Positions 1-13,400 of a stretch of DNA of 64,000 nucleotides are shown piece by piece (the stretch's first letter is position 1; each line of letters starts with the position of its first letter). This stretch comes from Alentia gelatinosa (lineage: Eukaryota > Annelida > Polychaeta > Phyllodocida > Polynoidae): NCBI GenBank assembly GCA_950022655.1, contig OX465583.1:70381152-70445151 (forward strand). The letters are read 5' to 3'. Both the position numbers and the translations under genes were made by a program. Below the pieces are notes generated by a model. The model was not told where the DNA came from and did not search any database. It was given only the letters and a program-made list of their open reading frames with translations.

Positions 1-105
1 TACCATAGATTCGATCACCACCCTCGTGGTGTCAAAGAACCTTGAGAAAGTCTGGTAAGGACTATAGATAATAGTTGACCGGACGTTAAATCAAAACAAA
101 CAAAC
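1..105 (+). mobile_element. SINE 3' part
   Basis: A B-box-like gattcgatcacc near the left edge and a tail ggacgttaaatcaaaacaaa followed by caaac, the form of tail seen in several invertebrate tRNA-derived SINEs. Cut by the window edge. Confidence 0.4.
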
Positions 106-732
106 TAAGCTATAAACGACATTGAACTTTCGCTGGTTCCCTGCTTATTTGCAGTGGCAAGGATAGCCAGTTCAACTTCTCTCCCACTCTCCCAGCAGGA
201 TCTCTGCTAGGAGAGTGCCTCTCTCCCTCACAAGGTTCCCCAAAATACCTTATTTCTACTTGTTTATAATAAAGGATGATACAAAAATGAAGTATGGCAA
301 GCTTTAAAAGATAAAAGATAATCTATTAGTATGTTTATCTAAAAACCAGCCTGGTGTTACCCATGATGCACCAGAAAAATGGAGGCGTTCCTCATATTGC
401 ACTTAAAAGAATGGAGGGCGTTACCTGGCCTATGATGTGAGTGAGTACATAGGCCAGGCCCTCAGGCTAGAAAGTATTCATCGAACTCGGTGAATATTTC
501 CATTGAACATTTCCGACCAAATTAACAAAGAACCGATGTGATTCAGATACACTCCCTAAGTCTTCTTATCTTCATATACCTTGAAATGATAAAAGAAAAA
601 AGAGAAACGCCATTCTAAAACAGGTCGAGTGGTTGAGAGTAAACGAACTATTAGTGTATGTACATTATGCAGATTGAAATCCATACATACATATCAGTGT
701 GACACATTGATGCTCAGTTATACAATAATACC

Positions 733-1244
733 TTTAAAGGCATATCCTACAATTCATGCAGTCCCCATCTAGTGATTTTTCAATATTTAAAATAATCAGT
801 CGAATTTGGTTCTTTCTGATTCATTCTAGCTCTAAATGAGTAAATTCAATGTTTCGTCCAGTTCATCCAATTTTGATGGGTAAAATAGGCTAACTTACAT
901 TTGCTTGATTTACATAGGAAAATGTACTGAAAAATATAGGTTTTTTTCAACACTTTCAAAAACAAAGATGGTGACCTATGTTTTTGAAAACTTTAATACA
1001 TGCTACTATATAAAATTTGAGGAAACTGACATGGGTTTCACTATGTGAAAAGTAACTTCTTAGAATTTCTATATATTCTTTTGTAAACTTATCACAATAT
1101 TGATCTTTAAATCAAAAACTAGCATGGTGACCCCCGATTTTTAAATTATCTATGTGTTCTACAACACGTACATATCATTATAATTAAACATCAGAAAAAT
1201 AACATGGATTTTAATTCCCAGCCAAATTCTCCTTTATGCCTTTA
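733..1244. mobile_element. MITE-like element, aaaggcatatc ends
   Basis: About 510 bases with ends tttaaaggcatatcc and tttatgccttta. Related copies are at 45140-45632 (inverse), 50465-50735 (shortened) and 62571-63096. It ends about 47 bases before the acceptor of exon 1. Confidence 0.6.
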
Positions 1245-1291
1245 ACTGGTACAATGGTCTGTATCTTACAATTCTCTTTTCTGTGTTCCAG

Positions 1292-1470
1292 GGGTTACAA
1301 CCATGAATGCGACCATGGAGTTCCTGTGGTCACTGGCCCAGCCGGCCTTTGATTCGTGGAACGACACCTACAGAATTGACCAATTCTCGGAGAATGTGCC
1401 TGGTTTTGACTACCTCAGCAGTGACCAGCAAGAGACACTTGTCAGCAATCTCAACTCCCAGGACATTCAG
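1292..1470 (+). CDS. stra6-like: STRA6-like exon 1 (first seen)
   Basis: The acceptor ctgtgttccag ends at 1291 and the donor GTAAAT starts at 1471 (phase 0). ATG at 1303 is the first methionine and opens with MNATMEFLW. The 11 bases before it are also open, so translation could begin in an upstream exon. The residues are hydrophilic and acidic with sequons NAT and NDT, fitting an extracellular N-terminal region that is longer than in vertebrate STRA6. No signal peptide is evident. Confidence 0.7.
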
Positions 1471-4400
1471 GTAAATTGACTGGATCCCGTGGAAATATGT
1501 CAGAAAATGTTTTCTCATGTTGGGAGAATCTCAATGTTGATCGGCACTAGTGGGTGGAAATGCAGGTTCCCCTTTTGAGATTTTCGTTGAGGATTTGGGT
1601 TTTATTTTGTGAAAGTATTGTTATCTTAGGATACACAGGGAGATAATTTTGATTATCATTCACATGCAAGATCCTTAAAATGATAGAGTATACTTACAAT
1701 AATAGAGTATACTTATAATAAAGCAGCATACCTACAACAATATGGCATACGTAGACAATAATCGATGCTTTTGTGGACAGGGGACCGTAACCCACGAGAG
1801 GTTGACGTGTAGTAATACACAAGCGCTAGAAAATCTCTTCCAATATTCTGTCTCCACCTTCCTCTTGGGGATGTGTGGAGCACATTCGTATACATAGGTC
1901 TAAAACCTGGATATGAGAAATTAGCAAAATCATAGGAGTATCAAATTTCCCTACAGCTGAGACAATGTAGAAACGTATGAATCCATAAATATATGGGAAG
2001 TGCAGGAAATAGACAACAATCGATGGTTTTGTTGACAGGCGGCCGTAAACCACGAGAGGTTAACGCGTAGTATTACACGAGCGTTTGTTGAATTTATTAT
2101 TCATCTTTTCGAATAAATTAAACCCAGTAATTGCCATATCAACGGGTATAACTATAGGAACTATTTCTTTGCTCTATAGCAAAGGGGACTATTTTTCCCG
2201 TACATCATGGTCTTGAGGCCGTATACCACAAGTTTGAAACCGTATACCACAGTTATGGTATCTTACATGCTTTATACAATCGGTAGTGGTTTATTGAGTC
2301 CCCATACATTTTCAATGGGTGCTTTGTATACGATGGATACCAATGGCACATATATACAACCCTATAAAGGTGGACCTTGTGACCTTGAAAGATCCCATAT
2401 TTCCTCTGACGCCAGGGGTCCCCCTCATGACCTCATATTTTAAGGCAAGGTTACGCCTCTTCTTGCTCAAGGTTTTCGGGTTAGGAGTCAATCATAGTCA
2501 CTTTGCGAGAGAGAAAGGGGTTAAGTAATGGGTCTCTGTACTGAATTCAATGATTGGAGATAAATAGGGGCATACCCTGATATATAAGATTGATTAAGTC
2601 TACATAATTATTGCGAATCACACTATGTTCGTGGAGTCTTTGGTGGGTGGAAATTTTTTTCTGTGCCACAGTTTGGCTCACTCTCCTAACATAGATTTTG
2701 CACTACCTGTGGACGCTTCCATCTCTGCGCCGACCTGCATTTTCTGGGCAAAATCTGTCTCATACCCCAGTTTTTCATATTCTATGGGATTACATTCTAC
2801 AGTGGAAAGACCCTCATGTGTTGCATAGTTTTGTTTGTCTACATAATACCCATGCTCATTCGAAGGGGCTAATCAACTGTGGATTCACATTATAAAGTGG
2901 GTTAGAGCTGAAGGAGAAACATGAGGATTGTCTGTGAAGCTAATTCAACAGTTACAGTATTTCCCAACTCATAATATATGAGTTATTTGAGTTTCATGAT
3001 ATTTGACAGGTACGCTATGGGAACCAGCATTGGGTTGAGGCAGAAATTAGTAAACGCTAGCACCACAAAGGATCTGCTGGGAGAGTTAGTTTGGTTTGAA
3101 GTAGACGGGCCCCCTACCCTAATGAAATATGGGACAGGTAATGCAATACCTGGGCCTGTGTGGGTCACCCAATCAAGTGCCATTTATCAACATCCATCGT
3201 ATTTTAGCAGTGCAGGGACCCGTTTTAATAGTCTGTAGGACGTCCGTTATTGGGTCCTGCGACACAATAGCGGCAGGTAGCGTTGCAGTAGTTTAGTGAC
3301 AACCGATTCTGTGACACAGGGTAATATACAGGGACCCGTTTCAATAGTCTGTAGGACGTCCGTTATTTGGTTTAGTGACACAATAGCAGTACTTCGCGTT
3401 GCAATAGTTTAGGGACAACCGTTTGTGGGACATAGGGTAACAGACAGGCGCAAATAGTGGCTTGTACCATTTCAGAAGTGGGTGTCCAGTCACTAAAATG
3501 GTCACTGTAGTGTCTTAAATAGCGAGAGGGTATACCCTCTCGTTTTAGATGTCACAAACGTGTAACTTCACTTCCCATAGGAATTAAGCTGTGAAACTTT
3601 AACCCCAGTTAGGGACACATACAACTTATAAACATGCCTAATATTAAGGAGATTGGCTCGTGCAAACCAGAGATATTCACATTTGAAATTTTGTCATAAC
3701 AAGTGTTGCTCTGGTGGCCAGTGTAGAATTATTCATGGCTGTCTCTAATTTATCCAGTGACCTTCACTTTGACACCACTTGTTCCCGATAGCACTAACAC
3801 CATCCATTGTAAGGTCCAGGCAGCAATGTCACTATGTCACCAACAGTGAACAGACACACCACCCCAATAGTGACATGCCTATTGAAACGAGAATTAAATT
3901 TTGTCACTATTGCTGTCACTATTGCTGTCACTAGTCGTGTCACTAAGTGGCTTAGTGACACATTCTATTGAAACGGGTCCCTGGTGCAAAAAGTGGCATG
4001 TACCATTTCAGAAGTGTGTCCTTAATAGCGAGAGGGTATACCTTCTCTCTTCTATTGTCAGAAACGCGTAACTTTACTTCCTGTAAGAAATAATGTATGA
4101 AACTTTAGCCCTAGTTAGGGACGTATTCAACTCATAAACATGCCAAATATGAAGGAGATCGGCTCATGCAATCCAACAATATTCACATTTTAATTCTGTC
4201 ATACGAATGCTGCTCTGGTGGCCAGTGTAGAATTATTAAAGGCTGTCACTAATTTATGCAGTGACCTTCACCTCGATGGCACTTGTTCCCGTAGGACATG
4301 AGTATGTGAGATGGGGTACCCCACATGTTTTTCCGCTACGCTGTCCCAAACTGGGGAAACATCCACAATAGTGACAAGACACACCTCCCCTACAGTGACA

Positions 4401-7400
4401 TGCCTTCTGAAACGAGACCGAAGATTTTCTGCTATTCAAGTCACTATTGGGGTCACTAAGCATGTCACTAAGTGGCTTAGTGACGCATTCTATTGAAACG
4501 GGCCCCAGAGGACAACCTAAGAGTTCACACACCACTTCACCACTTTGTTATGTCATCTTCTCTAGGACGTTCGTGGTCTGCCAAGGTGGCGCCATCCCAC
4601 AATGCATCAAGAAAATTTGGGGCATTACCCATGATGCACCAAAAAATGGTGTGCGCTAATTGTGAACCCAAGTGTACATTGCTTTGAGATAATTGGCTCC
4701 GGCTCTCTGGCCAGAAAGCGATCGGACCTTTAAGATTTTCCTTCAAAGCTGGTCTATATGTACTAGCCTGTTTACAGACCATGCCGCCTGAGGCTTACGG
4801 TCTGTAAGGGTCTAACAGAGCACAGCTCCCATTTGCCAGTTCCCTCTGCCTGATGGGAGAAAGGAATTTTGAGATTGGCTGTTCTTAATTTAGTGCAAAC
4901 CCAAGTCATAGAATACCACGTTTCTGGCACTATTCTGTGAATCATAACATGCCCAGCAAAAGTTATTCTAGGACCTCTGCTTGAAGAGTAACATTCTGGT
5001 TACTGGCAAAACAATCAGGACAAGTACAAGCGGAGGCAGGAATTTCTGTAGACTGGTTCCCTGCCCAAATGAAATAAGGGACTGGTACACTCTCCCCCCC
5101 AGATCTTTCGCGGCGCTAGCGACCACAGGAAATAGAGCGCAGGATATCTGCTGGGAGAGTGGGACTGGTAACTACATCTTACGTAAGGAAGACCTTGAAC
5201 TGACGGTCGCCACCTCTCGTGGCTCAACATAGACTTGCACAAGTCTTTTTTTAAAATTCTTCTATACTAGCGACTTTCTACCTTCAGTGCTTTATTCTGA
5301 AGAAATACTGCTGCTCAATGTTTAACAGCAATCTTTTTGTACTGAATGTGTATGGAAGACAAGCCTGCAGGTTTAATACAAGTCCAAATGAAATAAATGA
5401 AGTATAAAAGAAAAGGATACAGGGACTGAGGCTAGTCTAGGCTATGTAGTCTCAGTCTGCCTTTGTGGCACTCTCCCAGCAGATCTTTTATGGAAATACA
5501 GTACAGGATCTCTGCTAGGAGAGTGCAAGGCCAGGCTTCCAGGCTAGTCTATATATTACATAAGTATTGGTAAGGTTGACGTGGCGTCGACAGCGACTAC
5601 TGAGCGAGTGATCCGTCCGGCGCTTTGTCGTGGTGCCGCAGGACAGTGGCACCGACCCCGTGTTGGTGACCCATGGCCCTAAGAGGGGCGTCCACCAACC
5701 ATGACAAGGCCACGACAAGTGCCGACATGAAAGTTCCAATCAGCAATTGTCGTGAGAAAGGGGGCTCTGCGACACCGTTGTCGGAGCATATCGGGAAGTG
5801 CATGCTCCACCAAAATTCCTATCTTAGGCCTCTGTCAGAGGAGGTGTGAACCGCAGCGCCCCCTATACCGACCTGAAACATATATACAATCGCGACAGCC
5901 TCAGGTAGCCACTTTCAATCATGACATCGATAGGGAAAGCACAGCGTGTGGTGGTGGTAGGCTGCAGTAGGAGAGGTGGGTAGTACACAGGGACTGAGGC
6001 CAGTCTAGCCCTAGTCGAGAAACCTTGACTGCCTTGTGGACAGCCTTCACAGTCAGAGCCTCTAGGACTAGTCTAGCCAAAGCCTAGCAATACTTGTGAG
6101 AAATAAGGCAGTATTCCACAACAAAAAACAGGCATAAAACATGGAGCTCTATTGAGCTCTATTGTGGTTTGGAATAGATTAGATATCACTCTATCAATAT
6201 CTGAAAAGATTTTTGATAGAGCTCTAACAGTTTGTATATAGTAGCTGTTACTATTTAGCCTATTTTTGCTATACTTTAGCAAAGGAATCTGCATCAGTTG
6301 TCATTTTCAGTCCATGCCAAAACGATAGAAGGCGCTGCGCATCACACCTCCTCTGGGCCTCTGTGACACGCTCCCGACACGCCATGACACTCCACGACAA
6401 GGGTCCAGTCATGGGGAAAAAAATCGAACATGTTCGATTTTGTCGTAACCTTGTCGAAAGGCCCCCGACGAGCTTCCAGTCGCAGCCTGTCATGGCTTTG
6501 TCGTAGACTCTTGGCGGGAACTGGCGTCCATCAACCATGACAACCCTACGACAAGGTCTCCAATCGTAGGCCTGTCGTGGACCTTGTCGGAATGCCATTG
6601 AAGTAGCCTTGTCGTGGTTGGTGGACGCCCGCCTTTATACACTGGCAACCAGAGCTAGACAAAATTAGCGCTGGTCGGGTTAAATAAGCAGCCTCCTTGA
6701 CCTAGTAGTGGAACCTGGGAGCTGTTTCAAAAGTTGGGAGGGTGCTAAGCGAGAGTATTCACCGCCAAAGCGAGAGCTAACAATGGCACTGTCGAGCGTC
6801 GCTGTCGAGGTGGAGGTGCCACTCGCCATTGGGTAATGGTAGCGGTTTTGCTGCCGCTTTGATTCAAAGTGCCACTCTCTGTTGCTGCCTCTCGTTTGAA
6901 ATGCGACGTGCCGCTGGCGAGACTTCACTCGTTTTTTGAAACAGCTCCCTGTTTGGTATTTTCCTACCAGATATTTCGTACTGCTTGGAGAGTGTGTTAT
7001 GTCATAACCTCGAAATCAATCTACCATTTTGTTATTTCCTTTCCTGTGTATTTCTTTCAAAATATAACGACTAAGACGGACCCGGCCTGGATATGAAAGG
7101 TTTATTGAATATCCGCAGCAAAGAAGATATTGATTTTAAACATCCTTAGGCAATTGCCGAAACAATTGCTCGTTAAAAAAGGAATCAAAGCCCTAGTTGC
7201 CGAGGGAGGAGGCACAGAGGAAAATAATTGAAGAAAACCATATTTTCCAGTACATTATCCTACCCCTAATAAAAAACGCCCTAGGTTTAACATTGACTCA
7301 ATGTATTTGACGGAGCGTTGAATAAAGTGTTATTTATGCACCGAGGTGAATAAAAAAACGGACCAATCAGGGACCAGATAACGAAAGTAGATCCGGCAGT

Positions 7401-10400
7401 GTCAAAACGCTACTATCATGGATAATTACAAAGTTTTCTCTGTATATCGGTGATATGGGGTAGGATAGATACAAAACCGAACTCGAGTTAGCCTTGTCGA
7501 TGTTTATGCCACTCTGGTCAGGTCTGCTACTCACTAAACTCGGCTAACGCCTCGTGTAGAAATACACAACCTGCCCATCGTGGCATAAACATTTACAAGG
7601 CTGACTCTCGTTTGGTTTCTACTAATTCCTTTGTAAATCAAGCAAATATAAATGAGCCTATGATATTAATAAAAACTGGATAAACTGGACGTGAATTGTA
7701 TGATATGCCTTTGTTCTTATTTCCCTGTCTTGTAGGATCTCAAGGACCTGTGGGATAACCGCGCCTCCATGCTTTCACAGCCGATGAATTTCACAACCTT
7801 CCTGAATGCCTTCATCTTCGACCCCCTATTGTAAGTAACACTGCATTCAGATTCACTAATAAAGAAGAAACCAACAAGTTTTTGTCAAAGTGGTCGTTCT
7901 CCACGAGTTTTTTTTATGCGGAGTGATATGAAAGAGGCAACAGCCGAGTGAATATCACAAAGCATTCAAACGAGTTGGAGAATGACTTCTTTGACCCAAA
8001 TGAGTTGCTTTCTGTATTTACCTCACCCCTGTACACACTAAAAGAATGGACAACACACAGGCTATAGACCATGGAGAACGGATTGTAATACTTACATTTA
8101 TTCCAGGGGTGAGATAAAGACAAATGCTGATGACTTTCAGTAGTGAAATGATAGAAATTGTCAAGAGTGTAAACGCCAAGAATGTGGCAACAGATTGTCT
8201 GAATATGTCAGATTTTTTAATTTGGCACCACCTGAAGACTATTTGACATGCTGTAAAGCCTGCCAATATTTCTAGCTAGCTTGAATTATTCCTCTCGAGA
8301 GGCAGCGATTCTGTGAAAATGTAGTCATCAATGTAAACGCTCGGGCACATTCTGAGGTTGATGACTTTTGCGGTGGACATTGCCACCACCTGACGGCTAC
8401 TGGCTTGACGATCTACAGTCGCCACATATTTAGTTGTCTAGCATAAACACGGGTACACCTGATACCTGTGAACTGCACTCCTTTAAAGCACACCACTGAG
8501 GAACAATGCGGCAACAACTACTTCAACCCGCAGGACAATTCATTGCCTTTAAAGACAAATGCTAGTAGTTGGGTGATTTCTAAATTCTATTGATTTTTGC
8601 AAATAACTCAGGATGATATAAGTTTCATATATCAGCAAATAAAAAATGCAAAAAAAGGCATGTCACCATGCTAACTTCTATGGGAAGGCCATCTAAAGAG
8701 ATCAGTGCTTAAAAATTGGTGCCTATGGAAAATCGCAATATTCTGACTTCAAGGCTAGATGACATTGATGTTGTATTGCTATCTTCAAAAAATTCTGGAT
8801 GATTCTGATAGTTGAGAACATATACAAATTAGAAATGCTAAATAAATACTATGTCAACATGCTAACTTCTATGGGAAGGCCATCTTGGGAGGCCAAGTGC
8901 TTAAGTAGTGGTGTCTATGGGAAACTGCAATATTTTCATGAAATCAGAAGGCAGCACCTGTTCAGAATTCAGTTCTGAGTATAGATATAGAGGGCACTGC
9001 GATATCTACCGGCATTTGTCTTTGCCTTGAGGCATTCCCCAGCATAGACCGGATAATGCCTTGAGGCATTCCCCCGCGGAGAACGGCATTATTTTTGTAA
9101 TATAGTAATATTTCCCATTTCATTGTTTGAAGAAGAAATAATTGATCAATATATCTGAAACATTCAGAGAATATACCTATGATATAGTATTTGATATTAT
9201 TTGGTAAAACAAGTAATATAGATGAGAATGATGTGTCATATCACGTGATCAAATAATGGAATATGGGTGTCGACAAAATTTGACCCGTCCCCTGGAGTTA
9301 TTCATATCCAAAGTACCGGCCCCAACCAACAAGGCTCTGCCACAGACCCCCGTCTTTAAAGGATTAATGGTATAAGTCAGTTGGCCATTTATGCACATGC
9401 GGTTCTAATCTAGCTGGTTTCAGACAAGTCATGAACGAAATGTTGTATCCAGTATTCTTCTGGACAGTAGGTACATATTGGTGATTGTACAGTTTTACTC
9501 TTCTTCGTCGTTTCATAGACGCGGGACCGGTCTTTTAGTCGTGATAATCGTTAATAGCGACCGTTTTGCAATTATCATACATTTGGCAATAATTATCGAA
9601 CCATTGGGGCCAATGGTCGTTGTATTTATCTTACAAACTCAATCTTGATAGATTTAAATAATACTCGCTTTTAACGATTATCGCGTCTAAATGAAAATCG
9701 TTCCCTGATAGGCTGAAACGATCACTGATGGTCTAAGACCCATTTTGACATAGCTGTGCCATACATACGCAGGTATGATAATTCCACCATGCAACAGAAA
9801 AGGTCACTATTAACGATCAATATTCCTATAAAATACCTCGCTACACTCGGTAACGCTTGATAAATCTGTCGATGTTTAAATAATCACGGTTCCTAATAAT
9901 ATAATCATCACCAATCATTATGACTATGAAACGTAAAGACCTCAAACCGATCGCTGTTAAGGATAATTATGACAATGAAACCCATTCCAAGAGGTGTTTT
10001 ATAGTCGCAATAATCGTCGATGCTGACTGTTTTAAAGCCATCGCATTTATTTGTTTTTTATTGCGAGCAGTGTTTATTTTGATTAGATTGACAGTGATAA
10101 TAACAACTATTCATACATTGTGAACAATCCTTGCCTTCTTCTGGAGCACTTGAAAAGGCATGTCACCAAGTGGTCATTATATGTTCTCTGCATTTTTTTT
10201 TTTTAATTTTTTTTTTAAAATTTAATTATATAGAGAACTAATCAGTTCTTAACTCGCTAACTTCATAATAAGAAAACAAATGCCATCCTTACACAGAATT
10301 CATGTTGATCCTCTGACCCAGAGTTTACACTAGACGATTCTGGCCGGCAATTCTGGCATTTTGCAGCTGCTGAAGACTTTCAGCAGTAAAAAGCTAGAAA

Positions 10401-13400
10401 TCGTCTAATGTAAATGACAAGCGCGTGGCGACTACAGATCATCTGATTATATAACATTACGCAATTCGGCATGACCTCACGACCTTCATACCTGCTCTGA
10501 CGCCGGCGACTATTTCAAGCCAGTTTGAATTAGTCATCTATATGGGCGGTGATTCTGCGTCGTCAGTGTAAACGCTCAAGGTCATTCTGAGCTGATAACT
10601 ATTGCAGTGGACATTGCCACCACCTGACGACTATTGGCTTACGATCTACAGTCGCAATGTATTTATTCGTCTAATGTAAACGCCGGGTTAGAGTCACTAG
10701 TTCACTTCTATCGAAAGACTAAATTCCCTCTTTGCGCAGCAAACGGGAGAAGACTCCCCTATTTGACCTCGGGCGGCTGGGCATCGCATTTTAGACTCTA
10801 ATATACATGGAAACAGAGTTTGCCATATATGGTCATATGCAAAGTAGTTTGGCACTTAAAAAAGGAGCGTAAACAAACTTTAAAAGTATATCTGTTTAAA
10901 AATTGTCAAACCCACTGTACAGCAACGACATAACATTTTATGCAGAGCATCCACATCCAGTCCATGAGCTCAGCGTTTGTATCCCATTTAATGAGTTACA
11001 AATCTTGCAGGCTGTAGTATAGCATAAGATGCAGCGCAGCCTTAGAGGATTTTTTTTGTATTGATATACTTCCATAATCAGTTTGTTTACGCTCCCTAAA
11101 ATGAAACCTTGTTTTCGTGTATTCAGTCTGATGTTGCCAGGGCGCACAGACTGCCATGCGCTGCCATTTTGAGTCAGGAATCCCTGCCTCCATCTCAGCA
11201 TGCAGCTGGAAAATGGCGGATCGCTGGTTCTCACCTCTTGTGTTTCGCGCTCAAGAAACCAGTATGATACGCATGCGTATTTAGAAGGTAACAAACCACG
11301 ATCCATCCATATAGAAGGTCCGACCCTACGCTGAAACACTTAGCAGAAATTATTCAGCATTAATCGTACGATTGCTCCCGGATCGTTGATAATTGATATT
11401 GATCAAGGATTATCACAAATATTTCCTGATTGTAAAGGTAACAAATGAATTTGACAACTTGACAGTGGAATGAAGTGTGAATGTGACTCAAAAATTTGAA
11501 TATACTATTTCGTCAAGGAGAAAATTAAGATAACAATTTAACAAATCGTTCTTTCTTTTACCAGTAAAGCAACAACCACCCCAGCAATGACGTCCGCTGA
11601 ATTTTGTGCAACCTATAAGGACTACTTGGTTTTTATTCACAGTCTCTATTTTCTTATTCCAAGTGTAAGTATCTACTTAATCTACCTACTACTCTAATCA
11701 GATATGCTGGTTAATGAATTGGGGTCGGGAAGTCAACCTCTGTATTCATCATCATTTTCCCATTAAATCATACTCATTTTGTATATACTATCACCTGAAT
11801 GTGAAAATGGTTCAATGTACAAGGAACAAGTTGCTGTCAAGATAATGGCTGTCCTGAAAGTATGCTATGCAGAGGATGGGTTATGTACCTCCTGACAGTA
11901 CCCCAAAAAAATTCTTTGGGTGGACCCCTCTCATAAGATCTCACACTCTGTAAAATTCTGTACAAGGTTCTCACTGCGTTCTATGGGAGAAGAATTCTCA
12001 ACGAACTAGGCTTAGAGCCTTGAGAATCCATGGGCACACAGTATTCCCGCTGGGTGGCATCATTGAGATTACAGGAATCTTTGGGTTGCATTGATGTACG
12101 TCTTTAGCACGGGAGGTAGGCCAGTGGATTCTAAAGGCTCTAAGTCTAGTTTGTTAAGAATTCTTCTCCATAGAGCGACCTATGAGAGCCTTGTTTTCAA
12201 GATACAGGGGATGTGGACTTCCGGTTACCCATTCGACACATGGAAACAGTGGCGTGGGTATATCTCCGCCGAGACCCCTAGCAGATACCCTTGGTACCAG
12301 GGTACATTATTAACAGATCTAGTTGGACATGCTAGAAGCGTGGACCGGATGTTTTGCTCCCCTGTCGGACTCAGTATATGTGTAACACTAGTTCACAGGG
12401 CTGCACAGTGACTGGGCTTTCCAGGGGTTCTAGTTCTTTGCTAAAACAAATGGAACAATATAGAAAAACCTATGGAAATTTAATGTCAGAGCTCGTATCC
12501 CAACGAGTTTGAATAGCATAGTAATTCACAAGATGAAACCGTGTGAATTACGTAGCGATTCAAATGAGATTTACATCAATTAATTAACTAACTAACATTT
12601 TTGACATAATCCCCCTATTAGGCTTCTTTTTCTAAATGTTCCATGGACATTGAGTGAGAGTGACCAATGTTAAGGGTTGGGATATCCATATACTCTACAC
12701 TTGTATAACCTAAATTGCCCACAACCTTTGAGAAAAATTGTCGAATAGCTGGTTGCATTTCATCAATCATCAATTTATCATTATAAATATATATATTTAA
12801 TAATACTTCCTTCCCATTGTTGGGTAGATTGATTTTCCCGAGAAAATCGTTAAAACATAGCTTGTGTCCTCCAAAATTAAAAATAGGTCCTGCTCATACG
12901 ATTGACTAAGGTAGAGTGAGGGAGATCCCCAACCGCCGCATCAAAATAACTATGACGTGTGCGACAATAGGCCACGCCCCCGAGTGGCTATACCATGGAT
13001 ACGTGCTTAGCAAATGGGGGCCTAATTATATATGTATAAGTAATGTCAATTATACATTGATATATATTTCATTATAGGTACCATCATGCTAATTTTAAAA
13101 GATTATTACTAGAATAGATGGATAAAAGCATTAAACTTATGAGACGACTACCTCAATATATGTTGCACTACAGCTGGATCATCATTGTATAGTAGACCAG
13201 TTTATGAATACTAAATACTTATATAACTGCATCGAGAATCGTATAGATAGACAATACTTAAATACAAGTTTGGATAGGCTGCAATCATCACTGTTGCGAA
13301 GACGAGTGACGATTATGGCCCATTCAACCGAGTGGAATTTTGTCTATTTTACAATTTGAGTGTGGTTCTGGATTTATCTCACCCCTTTTTATGACATTGA

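Noticed and set aside
12091..12411. A 106-codon plus frame
   Set aside because: Its first part is the right arm of a foldback element and the rest matches another dispersed repeat.
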